Origin: Clostridia bacterium
GTDB lineage: Bacteria; Bacillota; Clostridia; TANB77; CAG-508
Reading direction: 5' to 3'
DNA length: 64,000 nt
Assembly (NCBI GenBank): GCA_900770385.1
Contig: CAAGKK010000023.1
Location: 1-64,000, forward strand
Of the stretch, positions 41,440-49,592 are shown piece after piece (the stretch's first letter is position 1; every line of letters starts with the position of its first letter). The notes below the pieces were generated by a model. The model was not told where the DNA came from. It made no database searches and worked only from the letters and a program-made list of their open reading frames with translations. The position numbers and the translations under genes were made by a program.

Positions 41440-41895
41440 ATGAAAAGAATAGGAAAAAAAATAGAAAATACCATATATAATAAACGACCAGGCGCTTATG
41501 TTATAATTGAATGTGATGAAGATGATAAAATTGCTATTGCTACCGATGCTGTTGGTGTTTATTTTTTTTTAGGTGGAGGAATTGAAGAAAATGAAACACC
41601 AGAAGATGCTTTAAAAAGAGAAGTTATTGAAGAATCTGGTTACTCGCTAAAAAATATTATATTATTTGATAAAGTTGCATCTTGGTGCTATAGTGAAACT
41701 AGAGGATATATGGATGTAGAGGCAACGATATACATAGCAAATTTTGATAAAAAAGTTGCAAAACCAATTGAAGAAGATCATGAAATAATTTGGGTTAACC
41801 CTTTAGAATACAAAAACAAACTATATCATGAATATCAAAGATATATATTAAACAAATATATATTAATTAAAAAAGGGAAAAATTATGAAAAATAA
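41440..41895 (+). CDS. NUDIX hydrolase
   Basis: The 151-residue protein has a perfect Nudix box GGIEENETPEDALKREVIEE then SGY (residues about 47-69), matching GX5EX7REUXEEXGU. NUDIX enzymes hydrolyse nucleoside diphosphates linked to other groups. Length fits a single domain. It overlaps the next gene by 11 nt. RBS TTGGAGG is upstream. Substrate is unknown, but its company suggests nucleotide-sugar or damaged-nucleotide cleanup. Confidence 0.9.
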   Translation: MKRIGKKIENTIYNKRPGAYVIIECDEDDKIAIATDAVGVYFFLGGGIEENETPEDALKREVIEESGYSLKNIILFDKVASWCYSETRGYMDVEATIYIANFDKKVAKPIEEDHEIIWVNPLEYKNKLYHEYQRYILNKYILIKKGKNYEK

Positions 41896-42772
41896 TTTAA
41901 TATATTCTACTACAACAAGAACTGTTGGTGAAAGAAATAATATTGATAATTTTAAATTAGGAATAAAAAGATTGGGAGATTCTAAATTTAATTATGCTAA
42001 CTTGAATTTTTCTGAAATACAAGAACTACTTGACAAAGATAATTACGAAGATATATTTGAAAATTTAATTAAGTTTTTAAGAGATTCATCTATAATATTT
42101 AATATTGCTCATGCTCCTATTCATTATCCATTCTTCTTTAATACTTACTATAAAAGGGACGACATAGATATACTAAAGCATAGAATATTAAAAGCTCTTG
42201 ATATTTCAAGAGAAGTTGGTGTAAAAAGAATAGTTATTCATGTGGGTACATACTTAGATGAAAACTATAATTATGATATAGAAAAATCTATAGAACATAA
42301 TATAAAATATCTTGAACCATTTGTAAAAAAAGCTGCTGAAAGTAATATTTTAATAGCAATTGAAAATGGAACGCAAATGCAAAAAGATGAACCAGCATTT
42401 AAGAATACTTCACCTTACATAGATGAACTTCTAAAAATAGTCGAATATTATAATAAAAAGTATGAAAAAGAAGTTCTGGGAATTTGTTTTGATTTTGGAC
42501 ATGCAAATGTTGGCAATTTGGATATGTATAACGAAATTAAAAAAATTGATAGTAAATTAAAAGTAACTCATATACATGACAATTATGGAACAGATTCTCA
42601 TAATCAACCATTTGATGGAACTATTAATTGGGATGATGTTAGAAAGGCCTTAACAGATATTAATTATGATGGAGAATTAACATCGGAAGTAAGATATACA
42701 ATTGATGAGCTTTCAGATTCAACAAATATTAATAAGACTTATGACTTGATTCAAAAAATACATCAAGGATAA
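41885..42772 (+). CDS. Sugar-phosphate isomerase/epimerase-like TIM barrel (AP endonuclease 2 family)
   Basis: The 295-residue protein has the xylose-isomerase-like TIM-barrel metal residues: RIVIHVGTYLDENY (about residue 117), ILIAIENGTQMQKDE (about 157), GICFDFGHANVGN (about 198), KVTHIHDNYGTDSHNQPFDG (about 224) and LTSEVRYTID near the end. The family includes sugar isomerases, epimerases and endonuclease IV. It is coupled to the NUDIX gene by an 11-nt overlap (RBS AAAAGGGA). Sugar isomerisation after nucleotide-sugar cleavage is a plausible inference. Confidence 0.85.
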   Translation: MKNNLIYSTTTRTVGERNNIDNFKLGIKRLGDSKFNYANLNFSEIQELLDKDNYEDIFENLIKFLRDSSIIFNIAHAPIHYPFFFNTYYKRDDIDILKHRILKALDISREVGVKRIVIHVGTYLDENYNYDIEKSIEHNIKYLEPFVKKAAESNILIAIENGTQMQKDEPAFKNTSPYIDELLKIVEYYNKKYEKEVLGICFDFGHANVGNLDMYNEIKKIDSKLKVTHIHDNYGTDSHNQPFDGTINWDDVRKALTDINYDGELTSEVRYTIDELSDSTNINKTYDLIQKIHQG

Positions 42773-42844
42773 TAAAAAGCAACATTTTAAGTTAAAGGTA
42801 AAAAAGATTAAATTTGTTAATAATTTTATCATCTTTGATGGCTA

Positions 42845-42903
42845 ATTTATATAAAATAACAACTTACGAACAATTAATTTCGTAAGTTTATTTCAAATGG
42901 AGC
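42845..42903. repeat. Copy of the tRNA-Gly 3' flank, second
   Basis: ATTTATATAAAATAACAACT, CAATTAATTTCGTAAG and TTTCAAATGGAGC match 39055-39112 and 44101-44158. The hairpin ACTTACGAA/TTCGTAAGT is kept by paired changes. It is followed directly by the conserved hairpin at 42901. Confidence 0.7.
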
Positions 42904-42934
42904 CTTAACTATACACATATGCAAAATTAAGACT
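42901..42934. promoter_or_regulatory. Conserved hairpin upstream of promoter P6
   Basis: AGCCTTAACTATACACATAT then GCAAAATTAAGACT; the 8-bp stem is kept. About 123 nt before the -10 of P6, nearly the distance seen at P4 (124). Confidence 0.55.
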
Positions 42935-42993
42935 ATAAGATTTGATTAAATCTTTCTGATAAATCAATTATACCATTTTGTTAAATATTTTTA

Positions 42994-43029
42994 AGGAGTA
43001 TGGAAAAAAGTTGTATTTTAATGTATAAT
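42994..43029 (+). promoter_or_regulatory. Shared accessory promoter, member P6
   Basis: AGGAGTATGG begins 30 nt before TATAAT (43024-43029). It drives the EamA gene; an ATG at 43000 that opens the same reading frame is inside this promoter and cannot be the start. Confidence 0.65.
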
Positions 43030-43065
43030 AAAAGAGAATTTTATTGGAAAGTAGGCAAATTCAAT

Positions 43066-43920
43066 ATGTGGATTTTTTTATGTTTATTGTCAGCTGTAAC
43101 ATCGGGATTAGCATCTATCATTATGAAAAAATGTTCTAAAAATAATAATCCTAAATCGATTGCATTAATTGGATTAGCAACAAGTAATATTTTATATATA
43201 ATAGTGTCTATTTTATTTACAGATGTATTGACGAATTTTAGTATTAAAAATTTTCTTCAAATTGCACCATTAACAATGTGTCAAATGATAGGTTATATAT
43301 GTGGTATATTATCAGTAAAATATGCTAGTGTTTCTACTGTTATACCAATTAGAAAATGTAATACAATAGTTACATTAGTTTTAGGAATATTAATTTTAAA
43401 TGAATCTATACCAATTTTAAAATTAATATTATCATTAATTCTTGTAATTTTAACTATATTAATTGTTAAAGAAGATAAAATTACTGAGGATAAAGATAGT
43501 AAAAAGGGAATTGTATTTGCATGGCTTTTTGTTCTTTTTAACGGAGTATCATCAATGTTAAATAAATACTATATAAGTACTTTTGTAAATCCTCTAGTTG
43601 TAACTTTTTACTATAGTTTATTTGGGCTTTCTATAGTAGTGTTGTATTGTTTTTTTACTAAAAGTTGGAAGTGCTACAATTTAAAAAATATAAATAAATT
43701 GTATATGTTATTTACTTATATTTTATTTGACTTTGTATCAAATTTAAGTTATAGATTTTGTTTAGTAGATGGTCAAGTCTCATTGGCACAACCAATACAT
43801 TCTAGTTCTATAATTATTACTATTATAGGATCATATTTTATATTAAAAGAAAAAATATCTAAAAGGAAATGGTTAATGATTGCTGGAGTAATTATATGCG
43901 TAATGTTGTTGTCAATTTAA
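43066..43920 (+). CDS. EamA/DMT-family transporter
   Basis: The 284-residue protein has ten predicted helices in two five-helix EamA repeats: MWIFLCLLSAVTSGLASIIM (helix 1), IPIRKCNTIVTLVLGILILN (end of repeat 1), then a second repeat from KKGIVFAWLFVLFNGVSSML to QPIHSSSIIITIIGSYFILK. Length is typical. I start it at 43066 because the reading frame upstream covers the promoter; GGAAAG is the only weak RBS. Drug/metabolite export is the usual role. It is monocistronic. Confidence 0.85.
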   Translation: MWIFLCLLSAVTSGLASIIMKKCSKNNNPKSIALIGLATSNILYIIVSILFTDVLTNFSIKNFLQIAPLTMCQMIGYICGILSVKYASVSTVIPIRKCNTIVTLVLGILILNESIPILKLILSLILVILTILIVKEDKITEDKDSKKGIVFAWLFVLFNGVSSMLNKYYISTFVNPLVVTFYYSLFGLSIVVLYCFFTKSWKCYNLKNINKLYMLFTYILFDFVSNLSYRFCLVDGQVSLAQPIHSSSIIITIIGSYFILKEKISKRKWLMIAGVIICVMLLSI

Positions 43921-43929
43921 TATAAAAAC

Positions 43930-43956
43930 AAGACAATGCTGATTGGCATTGTCTTT
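43930..43956 (+). terminator. Terminator after the EamA gene
   Basis: AAGACAATGC and GGCATTGTCTTT around TGATT; almost the same as 41158-41185. Confidence 0.85.
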
Positions 43957-44100
43957 ATCATTTTCAATAGATATATATTTTCTGTGCTATTTTGTAATTT
44001 TAAATATTCAATATTTTCTATGGTATCTTTCTATTTTTTAGTTTTGATTTTTTCTGTTGCTTCTGGAATTTTAGTCTCATATTCTATTCTGTGATATTAT

Positions 44101-44152
44101 TTATATAAAATAAAAACTTATGAAACAATTAAGTCCGTAAGTTGATTTCAAT
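44101..44152 (-). terminator. Terminator/flank of tRNA-Gly
   Basis: On the minus strand AACTTACGGACTTAATTG is followed by TTTCATAAGTTTTTATTTT, a slightly imperfect hairpin with a U-run. Two copies without a tRNA lie at 39055 and 42845. Confidence 0.7.
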
Positions 44153-44226
<74 letters not shown>

Positions 44227-44309
44227 ATGTTTATATTGTAGCATAAATTTTATTTTTAGTCTATTAAATTATAAAAATATATGTTATTATATAGCATAGA
44301 GGTAGTATT

Positions 44310-44732
44310 ATGAGAACAATTATAACAAATTCAGAAATAGAAACTAAAAATTTAGCAAGAGATATAGCATCTAAGGTGGATAAAAATACTGTTATTGTTT
44401 TATCGGGTGAATTAGGAACAGGTAAAACAAAGTTTGTAGAGGGATTTTTATCTTATTATGGATTAGAAAATGAAATTTCAAGCCCTACATTTACAATTGT
44501 AAATGAGTATAAAAATAGCCAGATTACAATTTTTCATTTTGATGTTTATAGATTATCTGATATTGATGAATTTTACGCTATTGGTGGCGAAGAGTATTTT
44601 TCTAAAGGAATATGTATTATAGAGTGGGGAGAAATAATAGAAGATGCTATTCCATCAAATGCAATAAGAATAAATATAGAAAAAGATAATGAAGATTTTG
44701 AAAAAAGAATAATTAAAATAAAAAACCTTTAG
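44310..44732 (+). CDS. tsaE: tRNA threonylcarbamoyladenosine biosynthesis ATPase TsaE
   Basis: The 140-residue P-loop protein has Walker A LSGELGTGKTKFVEGFL (residues about 32-48), SPTFTIVNEYKNS and FHFDVYRLSDIDEF, then IIEWGE. With TsaB and TsaD it makes t6A37 on ANN-decoding tRNAs. tsaB and rimI lie nearby on the same strand, separated by one opposite-strand gene inserted into what is usually a tsaE-tsaB-rimI operon. RBS AGAGGTAG. Confidence 0.95.
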   Translation: MRTIITNSEIETKNLARDIASKVDKNTVIVLSGELGTGKTKFVEGFLSYYGLENEISSPTFTIVNEYKNSQITIFHFDVYRLSDIDEFYAIGGEEYFSKGICIIEWGEIIEDAIPSNAIRINIEKDNEDFEKRIIKIKNL

Positions 44733-44755
44733 AAGTTTTCTAAAGGTTTTTTATT
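44721..44755. terminator. Bidirectional terminator between tsaE and the transglutaminase-like gene
   Basis: AAAAACCTTTAGAA and TTCTAAAGGTTTTTT around GTT; A-run on the left and T-run on the right serve both convergent genes. Confidence 0.9.
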
Positions 44756-45845
44756 TATAATTATTCTTGCATAATGTTGGATAAGAAAAATTCATACCAG
44801 AGTCTGAAAGTCTACCATTTGCAAAGTGCGAAGTACTAAAAGAATAATATCCTTTACAAAAGTAATCATGTCTTATAGTACTTTTTTTTGTTCCACCAAT
44901 TATAACAGGGTCATCCCAAGTGGCATCTACACCATACCAATTTCCGTTTATTAGTACATAGTTCCACATATGAGATTCCGTTTTTCCAGATGAATTTGTT
45001 GCAGTACCACTTACTAATATGCATGGAATATTTAAACCATCCATTATATATTTAAAAGCTTTTGCATAGCCTTCACACACTACTTTTTGATTTATAAATG
45101 CACCATATATGTTATAAATATTTTTTTCTTTAATACTAGTGTCATATTCTAATAAATCAACTAATGTGTCATGAACAACTAAAACTTTATTATATGTATC
45201 TCCATTAACTTTTGAAATTATTCTATTTTTATATTCGGTTACTTGCTTAACAGCTATATCTACATCTGTGGAAGAGTTGAATCCATTAGTTAAATAGTTA
45301 GTTCCATTATTTGGTGCAATTGAAACTGTATAAGTGGTTTTACTTCCTAAGGTGGTATACTTTGTTATTAATGAAATTTTACTTAAGTCTATATAAAACA
45401 ATTCTGGATGGTCATAAATGAATGCATCTAAAGCAGATTGAAAACTATTATTTAATACATCCATACCATTTGCAGTATTTAACAAAGTATTAAATTTAGT
45501 TGAGAAATCAATTTTATAATTATCTAATTTTAAATTGTTTATATTGTTTTGTAAGGCTGTATAAATAACCTTTGCATTATCATCTAATTGACTATAATAA
45601 TATGTAAGAGCAGCGTTAGGAGCTTTTGGAGCAGCTGAACTATTTTCTTGGTAATCTTCTAAAGAAATCATACTGTAATTTTGAGATTTTGAACTTGCAA
45701 TAGTTTCATTCATATCATCATATGGTAAAATACCATTTTCTAATAAGCTACTATTTTTGTTAGAAGAATAAAAATAGTAAACAACTACAATGATTATTGC
45801 TATAAATATAATATCAACTAAGAAATTAAATATTTTTTTAAACAT
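44751..45845 (-). CDS. Membrane-anchored transglutaminase-like protein
   Basis: The 364-residue protein has an N-terminal membrane segment (IFNFLVDIIFIAIIIVVVYYF, within residues 5-26) and a C-terminal transglutaminase-like domain with the Cys-His-Asp triad: VVCEGYAKAFKYIMDGLNIP, ESHMWNYVLINGNWYGVDAT and WDDP. Bacterial members are usually extracytoplasmic cysteine proteases or cross-linkers acting on the envelope. It is oriented against tsaE and tsaB and splits that group. RBS TGGAGGAG lies 8 nt upstream. Substrate is unknown. Confidence 0.87.
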   Translation of the reverse strand: MFKKIFNFLVDIIFIAIIIVVVYYFYSSNKNSSLLENGILPYDDMNETIASSKSQNYSMISLEDYQENSSAAPKAPNAALTYYYSQLDDNAKVIYTALQNNINNLKLDNYKIDFSTKFNTLLNTANGMDVLNNSFQSALDAFIYDHPELFYIDLSKISLITKYTTLGSKTTYTVSIAPNNGTNYLTNGFNSSTDVDIAVKQVTEYKNRIISKVNGDTYNKVLVVHDTLVDLLEYDTSIKEKNIYNIYGAFINQKVVCEGYAKAFKYIMDGLNIPCILVSGTATNSSGKTESHMWNYVLINGNWYGVDATWDDPVIIGGTKKSTIRHDYFCKGYYSFSTSHFANGRLSDSGMNFSYPTLCKNNYK

Positions 45846-45967
45846 GCGTTACTCCTCCAATAAATTTATTATAACATATGTAAAAATATTAAACAAATTT
45901 ATTATGTGATATTTACAAAATTTAATAGTTAATATACAATATAATCAAACAAAAAGAAGGTAAAAAT

Positions 45968-46642
45968 ATGAAAATATTATCAATAGAAACATCTAGTAAA
46001 GTATGTGCAGTTGCACTAATGGAAGATGATAAATTAATAAATGAAAAAATATTAGAAGATGAAAACACACATTCTGTTAAATTGATGCCATTAGTAGATG
46101 AATTATTAAAGGAATCAAATATAACTTTAAACGAAATTGACTTATTTGCATGTGATAAAGGACCAGGTTCATTTACTGGAATTAGAATAGGAATTGCAAC
46201 AGTAAAAGCTTTTGCAGATGCAACTAACAAAAAAACTATTGGAATTTCATCACTAGAAGCGCTTGCCTATAATGTAGAAGAAAATGGAATAATATGTGCA
46301 GTTATAGATGCTAAAAATGAAAATGTATATAGTGGATTTTTTGAAAAAAGCAATTGCACAATAAAGCAACTTAAAGCACCAGAATTTAATACAATAAAAA
46401 ATATTGTAGAACAAGCTAATAATATTAAAGAAAATATTATATTTGTTGGTGATGCTGTTCAAAAATATAAAGATTCAATATTAGAAGTATTAAATAAAAA
46501 AGCAGTTATAATAAATGAAATAGAAAAAAACAAGCTAAATGCTAGAAATATTGCATTAGCAGCATATAATAAAAAACAAGAAGCAGGAGATACTTCAAGT
46601 TTAATTCCAACATACTTAAGAAAATCAAATGCAGAAAGGTAA
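45968..46642 (+). CDS. tsaB: tRNA threonylcarbamoyladenosine biosynthesis protein TsaB
   Basis: The 224-residue ASKHA-fold protein starts MKILSIETSSKVCAVALMED and has LFACDKGPGSFTGIRIGIAT (residues about 59-78), the YeaZ/TsaB signature. It is the scaffold partner of TsaD for t6A synthesis. RBS GAAGGT. rimI follows 14 bp later, so they are probably co-transcribed. TsaD is not in the window. Confidence 0.95.
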   Translation: MKILSIETSSKVCAVALMEDDKLINEKILEDENTHSVKLMPLVDELLKESNITLNEIDLFACDKGPGSFTGIRIGIATVKAFADATNKKTIGISSLEALAYNVEENGIICAVIDAKNENVYSGFFEKSNCTIKQLKAPEFNTIKNIVEQANNIKENIIFVGDAVQKYKDSILEVLNKKAVIINEIEKNKLNARNIALAAYNKKQEAGDTSSLIPTYLRKSNAER

Positions 46643-46656
46643 TTAAAATAAATAAT

Positions 46657-47097
46657 ATGGAAATAACAATAGAAAAAATGACATTAGAACATTTAAAGCA
46701 AATAGAGGAAAATATAGAAGAAGAATTTGATAAGTTTTGGAATAAAGAAGTTTTGAAAAATGAATTAGATAATCCAGCATCATCATATATAGTTGCATTA
46801 GATGAAAATAAAAATGTTGTTGGATATGCAGGAATATGGCAACCATTAGAAGAAGCACATATTACTAATATAGTTACTAAAAAAGATAAAAGACAAAATA
46901 AAATTGGGACCAAGATGATAGAAAAATTAATAGATATGGCAAAAGAAAGAAAGCTAAGTGATATTACATTAGAAGTAAATATAAATAATTTACCAGCAAT
47001 TAATTTATATAAAAAATATCAATTTAAGGAAGTTGGACTAAGAAAAAAATATTATAACAATATAGATGATGCAATAATAATGACATTAGAATTATAA
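46657..47097 (+). CDS. rimI: Ribosomal-protein-alanine N-acetyltransferase RimI
   Basis: The 146-residue GNAT protein has VVGYAGIWQPLEEAHITNIV (residues about 49-68), the acetyl-CoA loop KKDKRQNKIGTKMIEKLID, and LEVNINNLPAINLYKKYQFK with VGLRKKYY after it, the RimI pattern. It acetylates the N-terminus of S18 in other bacteria. The position after tsaB supports the call. RBS is weak, suggesting coupling to tsaB. Confidence 0.9.
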   Translation: MEITIEKMTLEHLKQIEENIEEEFDKFWNKEVLKNELDNPASSYIVALDENKNVVGYAGIWQPLEEAHITNIVTKKDKRQNKIGTKMIEKLIDMAKERKLSDITLEVNINNLPAINLYKKYQFKEVGLRKKYYNNIDDAIIMTLEL

Positions 47098-47177
47098 TTA
47101 ATATAATGTTGAAGCGGAAAATTATGTCCGTTCAATTACATAAGATACTTATCTGAATTTGGAAGGAGAAAAAACAA

Positions 47178-49565
47178 ATGAAAAAAGAAAACGAACTATC
47201 TTACAAAAGTTTAAAAAAATATTGTAATCCAAATAAGCTACCATTTGAAACTACAGAAGAATTAGAATCTATTTCAACAGGAATAGGACAAGATAGAGGA
47301 ATAAAAGCTTTAGAATTTGGACTAAATGTAGATATTAAAGGATACAATTTATACTTAGAAGGACCAAGTGGTGTTGGAAAAACAATGTATACTAAAAAGT
47401 ATTTAGATACAATTTGCAAGAAGAAAAAAACACCATGTGATTGGTGCTATGTTTATAACTTTGAAAATCCAAATGAACCAATAGCAATTTCTTTGCAAGC
47501 AGGTCAGGGAAAAATCTTCAAAGAAATGATGGATCAGTTTATAGAAGATATAAGAAAAGATATTAATAATACATTTAGTAATGAAGATTTTGAAAAAGAA
47601 AAAAATTTGATAAAACAAGAATTTGAGCAAAGAAGAACTAATCTATTGGAAAAACTAAATAAAGAATCAGCTAAATATGGATTTGAGGTTAAAACTGCTC
47701 AAAATGGCATTTATATGATGCCAGTAGTAAACGGGAAAACATTACAAGAAGAAGAGTTTGAAAAATTAGATGAAGAAGTAAAAAAAGAATATGAAGATAA
47801 ATCTAATATTGTTCAAGAACAGATAATTTCAGTAATTAGTCAAATTAAGGCTATTGAAAAAGAATCAGATAAAAGAATCGAAGAGTGGCAATCAAATATT
47901 GCTTTATTAACTGTTAATGCTAGAATAAATTTAGTAAAATCAAATTTTAAAAGAAATAAGAAAATAAGTCAATTTTTAGATAATATTAAAAAAGATATAT
48001 TAAAAAATGTATCGTTATTTATGGAACAAAAAGCACAACCAAATCAACCAGCATCACCACAACAACAAATGCTACAACCAAAACCATGGCTTAATTACAG
48101 AGTAAATTTATTTATAGATAATAGTACATTAGAAGGTGCACCAGTAATAATGGATTCTAATTATTCTTATCATAATATATTTGGAAAACTAGAATATGAA
48201 AATTATTATGGTTCATTAAAAACAGATCATACAATGTTAAAAGCAGGTTTGTTACAAAAAGCAAATGGAGGATATATTATTTTCCAAGCCAAAGATTTAC
48301 TTGCAAATCAAGTATGCTATGAAAATTTAAAAAAAGCATTAAGAGTTAAGGAAATAAGCATAGAAAACACAGCAGACCAGCGTTCTTCAATGGTTATGGT
48401 ATCTTTAAAACCAGAACCAATACCATTAGATATAAAAGTAATATTAATAGGAAATGCAAATATATATCATTCATTATTAGCAATGGATTCAGATTTTAGA
48501 AAATTATTTAAAGCAAAAGTAGAATTTGAAGATGATGCTCCTAGAACAGAAGAAAATATTGTAAAGCTTGCTAGATTTATACATGGTTTTTGTGAGCAAG
48601 AAGAATTAGCACATTTAGATAAATATGCTGTAGCAAAAGTTATAGAGTATGCATCTAGATTAGCAGATAATCAAAATAAGTTATCTACAAGATTTAATGA
48701 CTTATCTCAAATAATAGGCGAAGCTTGTACTTGGGCTAAAATGAGTAAATCTAAAATAGTAAAAGAAGAACATGTAGTAAAAGCATTAGAAGAAAGAGTA
48801 GAAAGAATAAAAAAATATGATGCCAAATATACAGAAATGATAAAAGACAATACTCTATTAATCAATACATCTGGCTCAGAAGTTGGTCAAATAAATGGAT
48901 TAACAGTATTAACAATAGGGGACTACACATTTGGAAAACCAGCTAAAATTACTGCAAATACTTATGTTGGAAAAACAGGTATTATAAATATAGAAAGAGA
49001 AGTAGAACTTTCAGGATCTTCTCATTCAAAGGGAGTTTTAATATTAAATGGATATTTAGGAGAATTGTTTGCTCAAGATATACCTCTTTCATTAACTGCA
49101 AGTATATGTTTTGAACAATTGTATAATGGGGTAGATGGGGATAGTGCCTCTAGCACCGAGTTATATGCTTTACTTTCAAGCCTATCAGATGTACCAATTA
49201 ATCAAGCTATTGCTGTTACAGGATCTGTTAATCAAAAAGGAGAAATACAACCAATAGGTGGGGTAAATGCAAAAATAGAAGGATTTTTCCAAGTTTGCAA
49301 AATGAGAGGATTAGATGGAAGTCATGGAGTAATGATTCCAATACAAAATATATTAAACTTAAATCTTTCAGATGAAGTAGTTGAAGCTGTTAAAAATAAA
49401 AAATTTCATATTTATGCTATTTCTAATATAGAAGAGGGAATAGAAATATTAACAGGCGTACCAGCAGGAAAAAAAGATAAAAATGGAAACTTCCCAGCAG
49501 GAACAATTAATTATTTAGTTTACGAAAAATTAAAAAAATATGCAAAAATAAGTGCAAAAGATTAA
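47178..49565 (+). CDS. Lon-family ATP-dependent protease (AAA_32/LonB-like)
   Basis: The 795-residue protein has a Walker A in EGPSGVGKTMYTKKYL (residues about 56-71), a long coiled middle region with a Q/P-rich loop (about 290-305), the AAA core up to VILIGNANIYHSLLAMDSDF, and a C-terminal Lon protease domain. The catalytic Ser is S656 in DGDSASSTELYALLSS and Lys is K699 in GGVNAKIEGFF, the usual 43-residue spacing. This is the ATP-dependent Lon-like branch lacking the LON N-domain, common in Clostridia. It is soluble. RBS GAAGGAGAAA. Confidence 0.92.
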   Translation: MKKENELSYKSLKKYCNPNKLPFETTEELESISTGIGQDRGIKALEFGLNVDIKGYNLYLEGPSGVGKTMYTKKYLDTICKKKKTPCDWCYVYNFENPNEPIAISLQAGQGKIFKEMMDQFIEDIRKDINNTFSNEDFEKEKNLIKQEFEQRRTNLLEKLNKESAKYGFEVKTAQNGIYMMPVVNGKTLQEEEFEKLDEEVKKEYEDKSNIVQEQIISVISQIKAIEKESDKRIEEWQSNIALLTVNARINLVKSNFKRNKKISQFLDNIKKDILKNVSLFMEQKAQPNQPASPQQQMLQPKPWLNYRVNLFIDNSTLEGAPVIMDSNYSYHNIFGKLEYENYYGSLKTDHTMLKAGLLQKANGGYIIFQAKDLLANQVCYENLKKALRVKEISIENTADQRSSMVMVSLKPEPIPLDIKVILIGNANIYHSLLAMDSDFRKLFKAKVEFEDDAPRTEENIVKLARFIHGFCEQEELAHLDKYAVAKVIEYASRLADNQNKLSTRFNDLSQIIGEACTWAKMSKSKIVKEEHVVKALEERVERIKKYDAKYTEMIKDNTLLINTSGSEVGQINGLTVLTIGDYTFGKPAKITANTYVGKTGIINIEREVELSGSSHSKGVLILNGYLGELFAQDIPLSLTASICFEQLYNGVDGDSASSTELYALLSSLSDVPINQAIAVTGSVNQKGEIQPIGGVNAKIEGFFQVCKMRGLDGSHGVMIPIQNILNLNLSDEVVEAVKNKKFHIYAISNIEEGIEILTGVPAGKKDKNGNFPAGTINYLVYEKLKKYAKISAKD

Positions 49566-49592
49566 TATTATTTATATAAAGGAGTGGATTTT

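Noticed and set aside
43000..43065. Longer EamA N-terminus starting at 43000
   Set aside because: That ATG is part of the shared promoter motif and the extra 22 residues overlap the -10.
43957..44100. T-rich stretch before the tRNA flank as a gene on the minus strand
   Set aside because: No ORF with an RBS; only AT-rich low-complexity sequence is seen.
22424..44152. Accessory region as a prophage or integrative conjugative element
   Set aside because: No integrase, relaxase, terminase, portal, capsid or lysis gene is present; the only mobility gene is a Y1 transposase.
22424..44152. Accessory region as a known anti-phage defence island
   Set aside because: Apart from the MazF/PemK-type gene I see no restriction, CBASS, TIR, retron or Abi components; HAD/NUDIX/MFS genes are not a named defence system.
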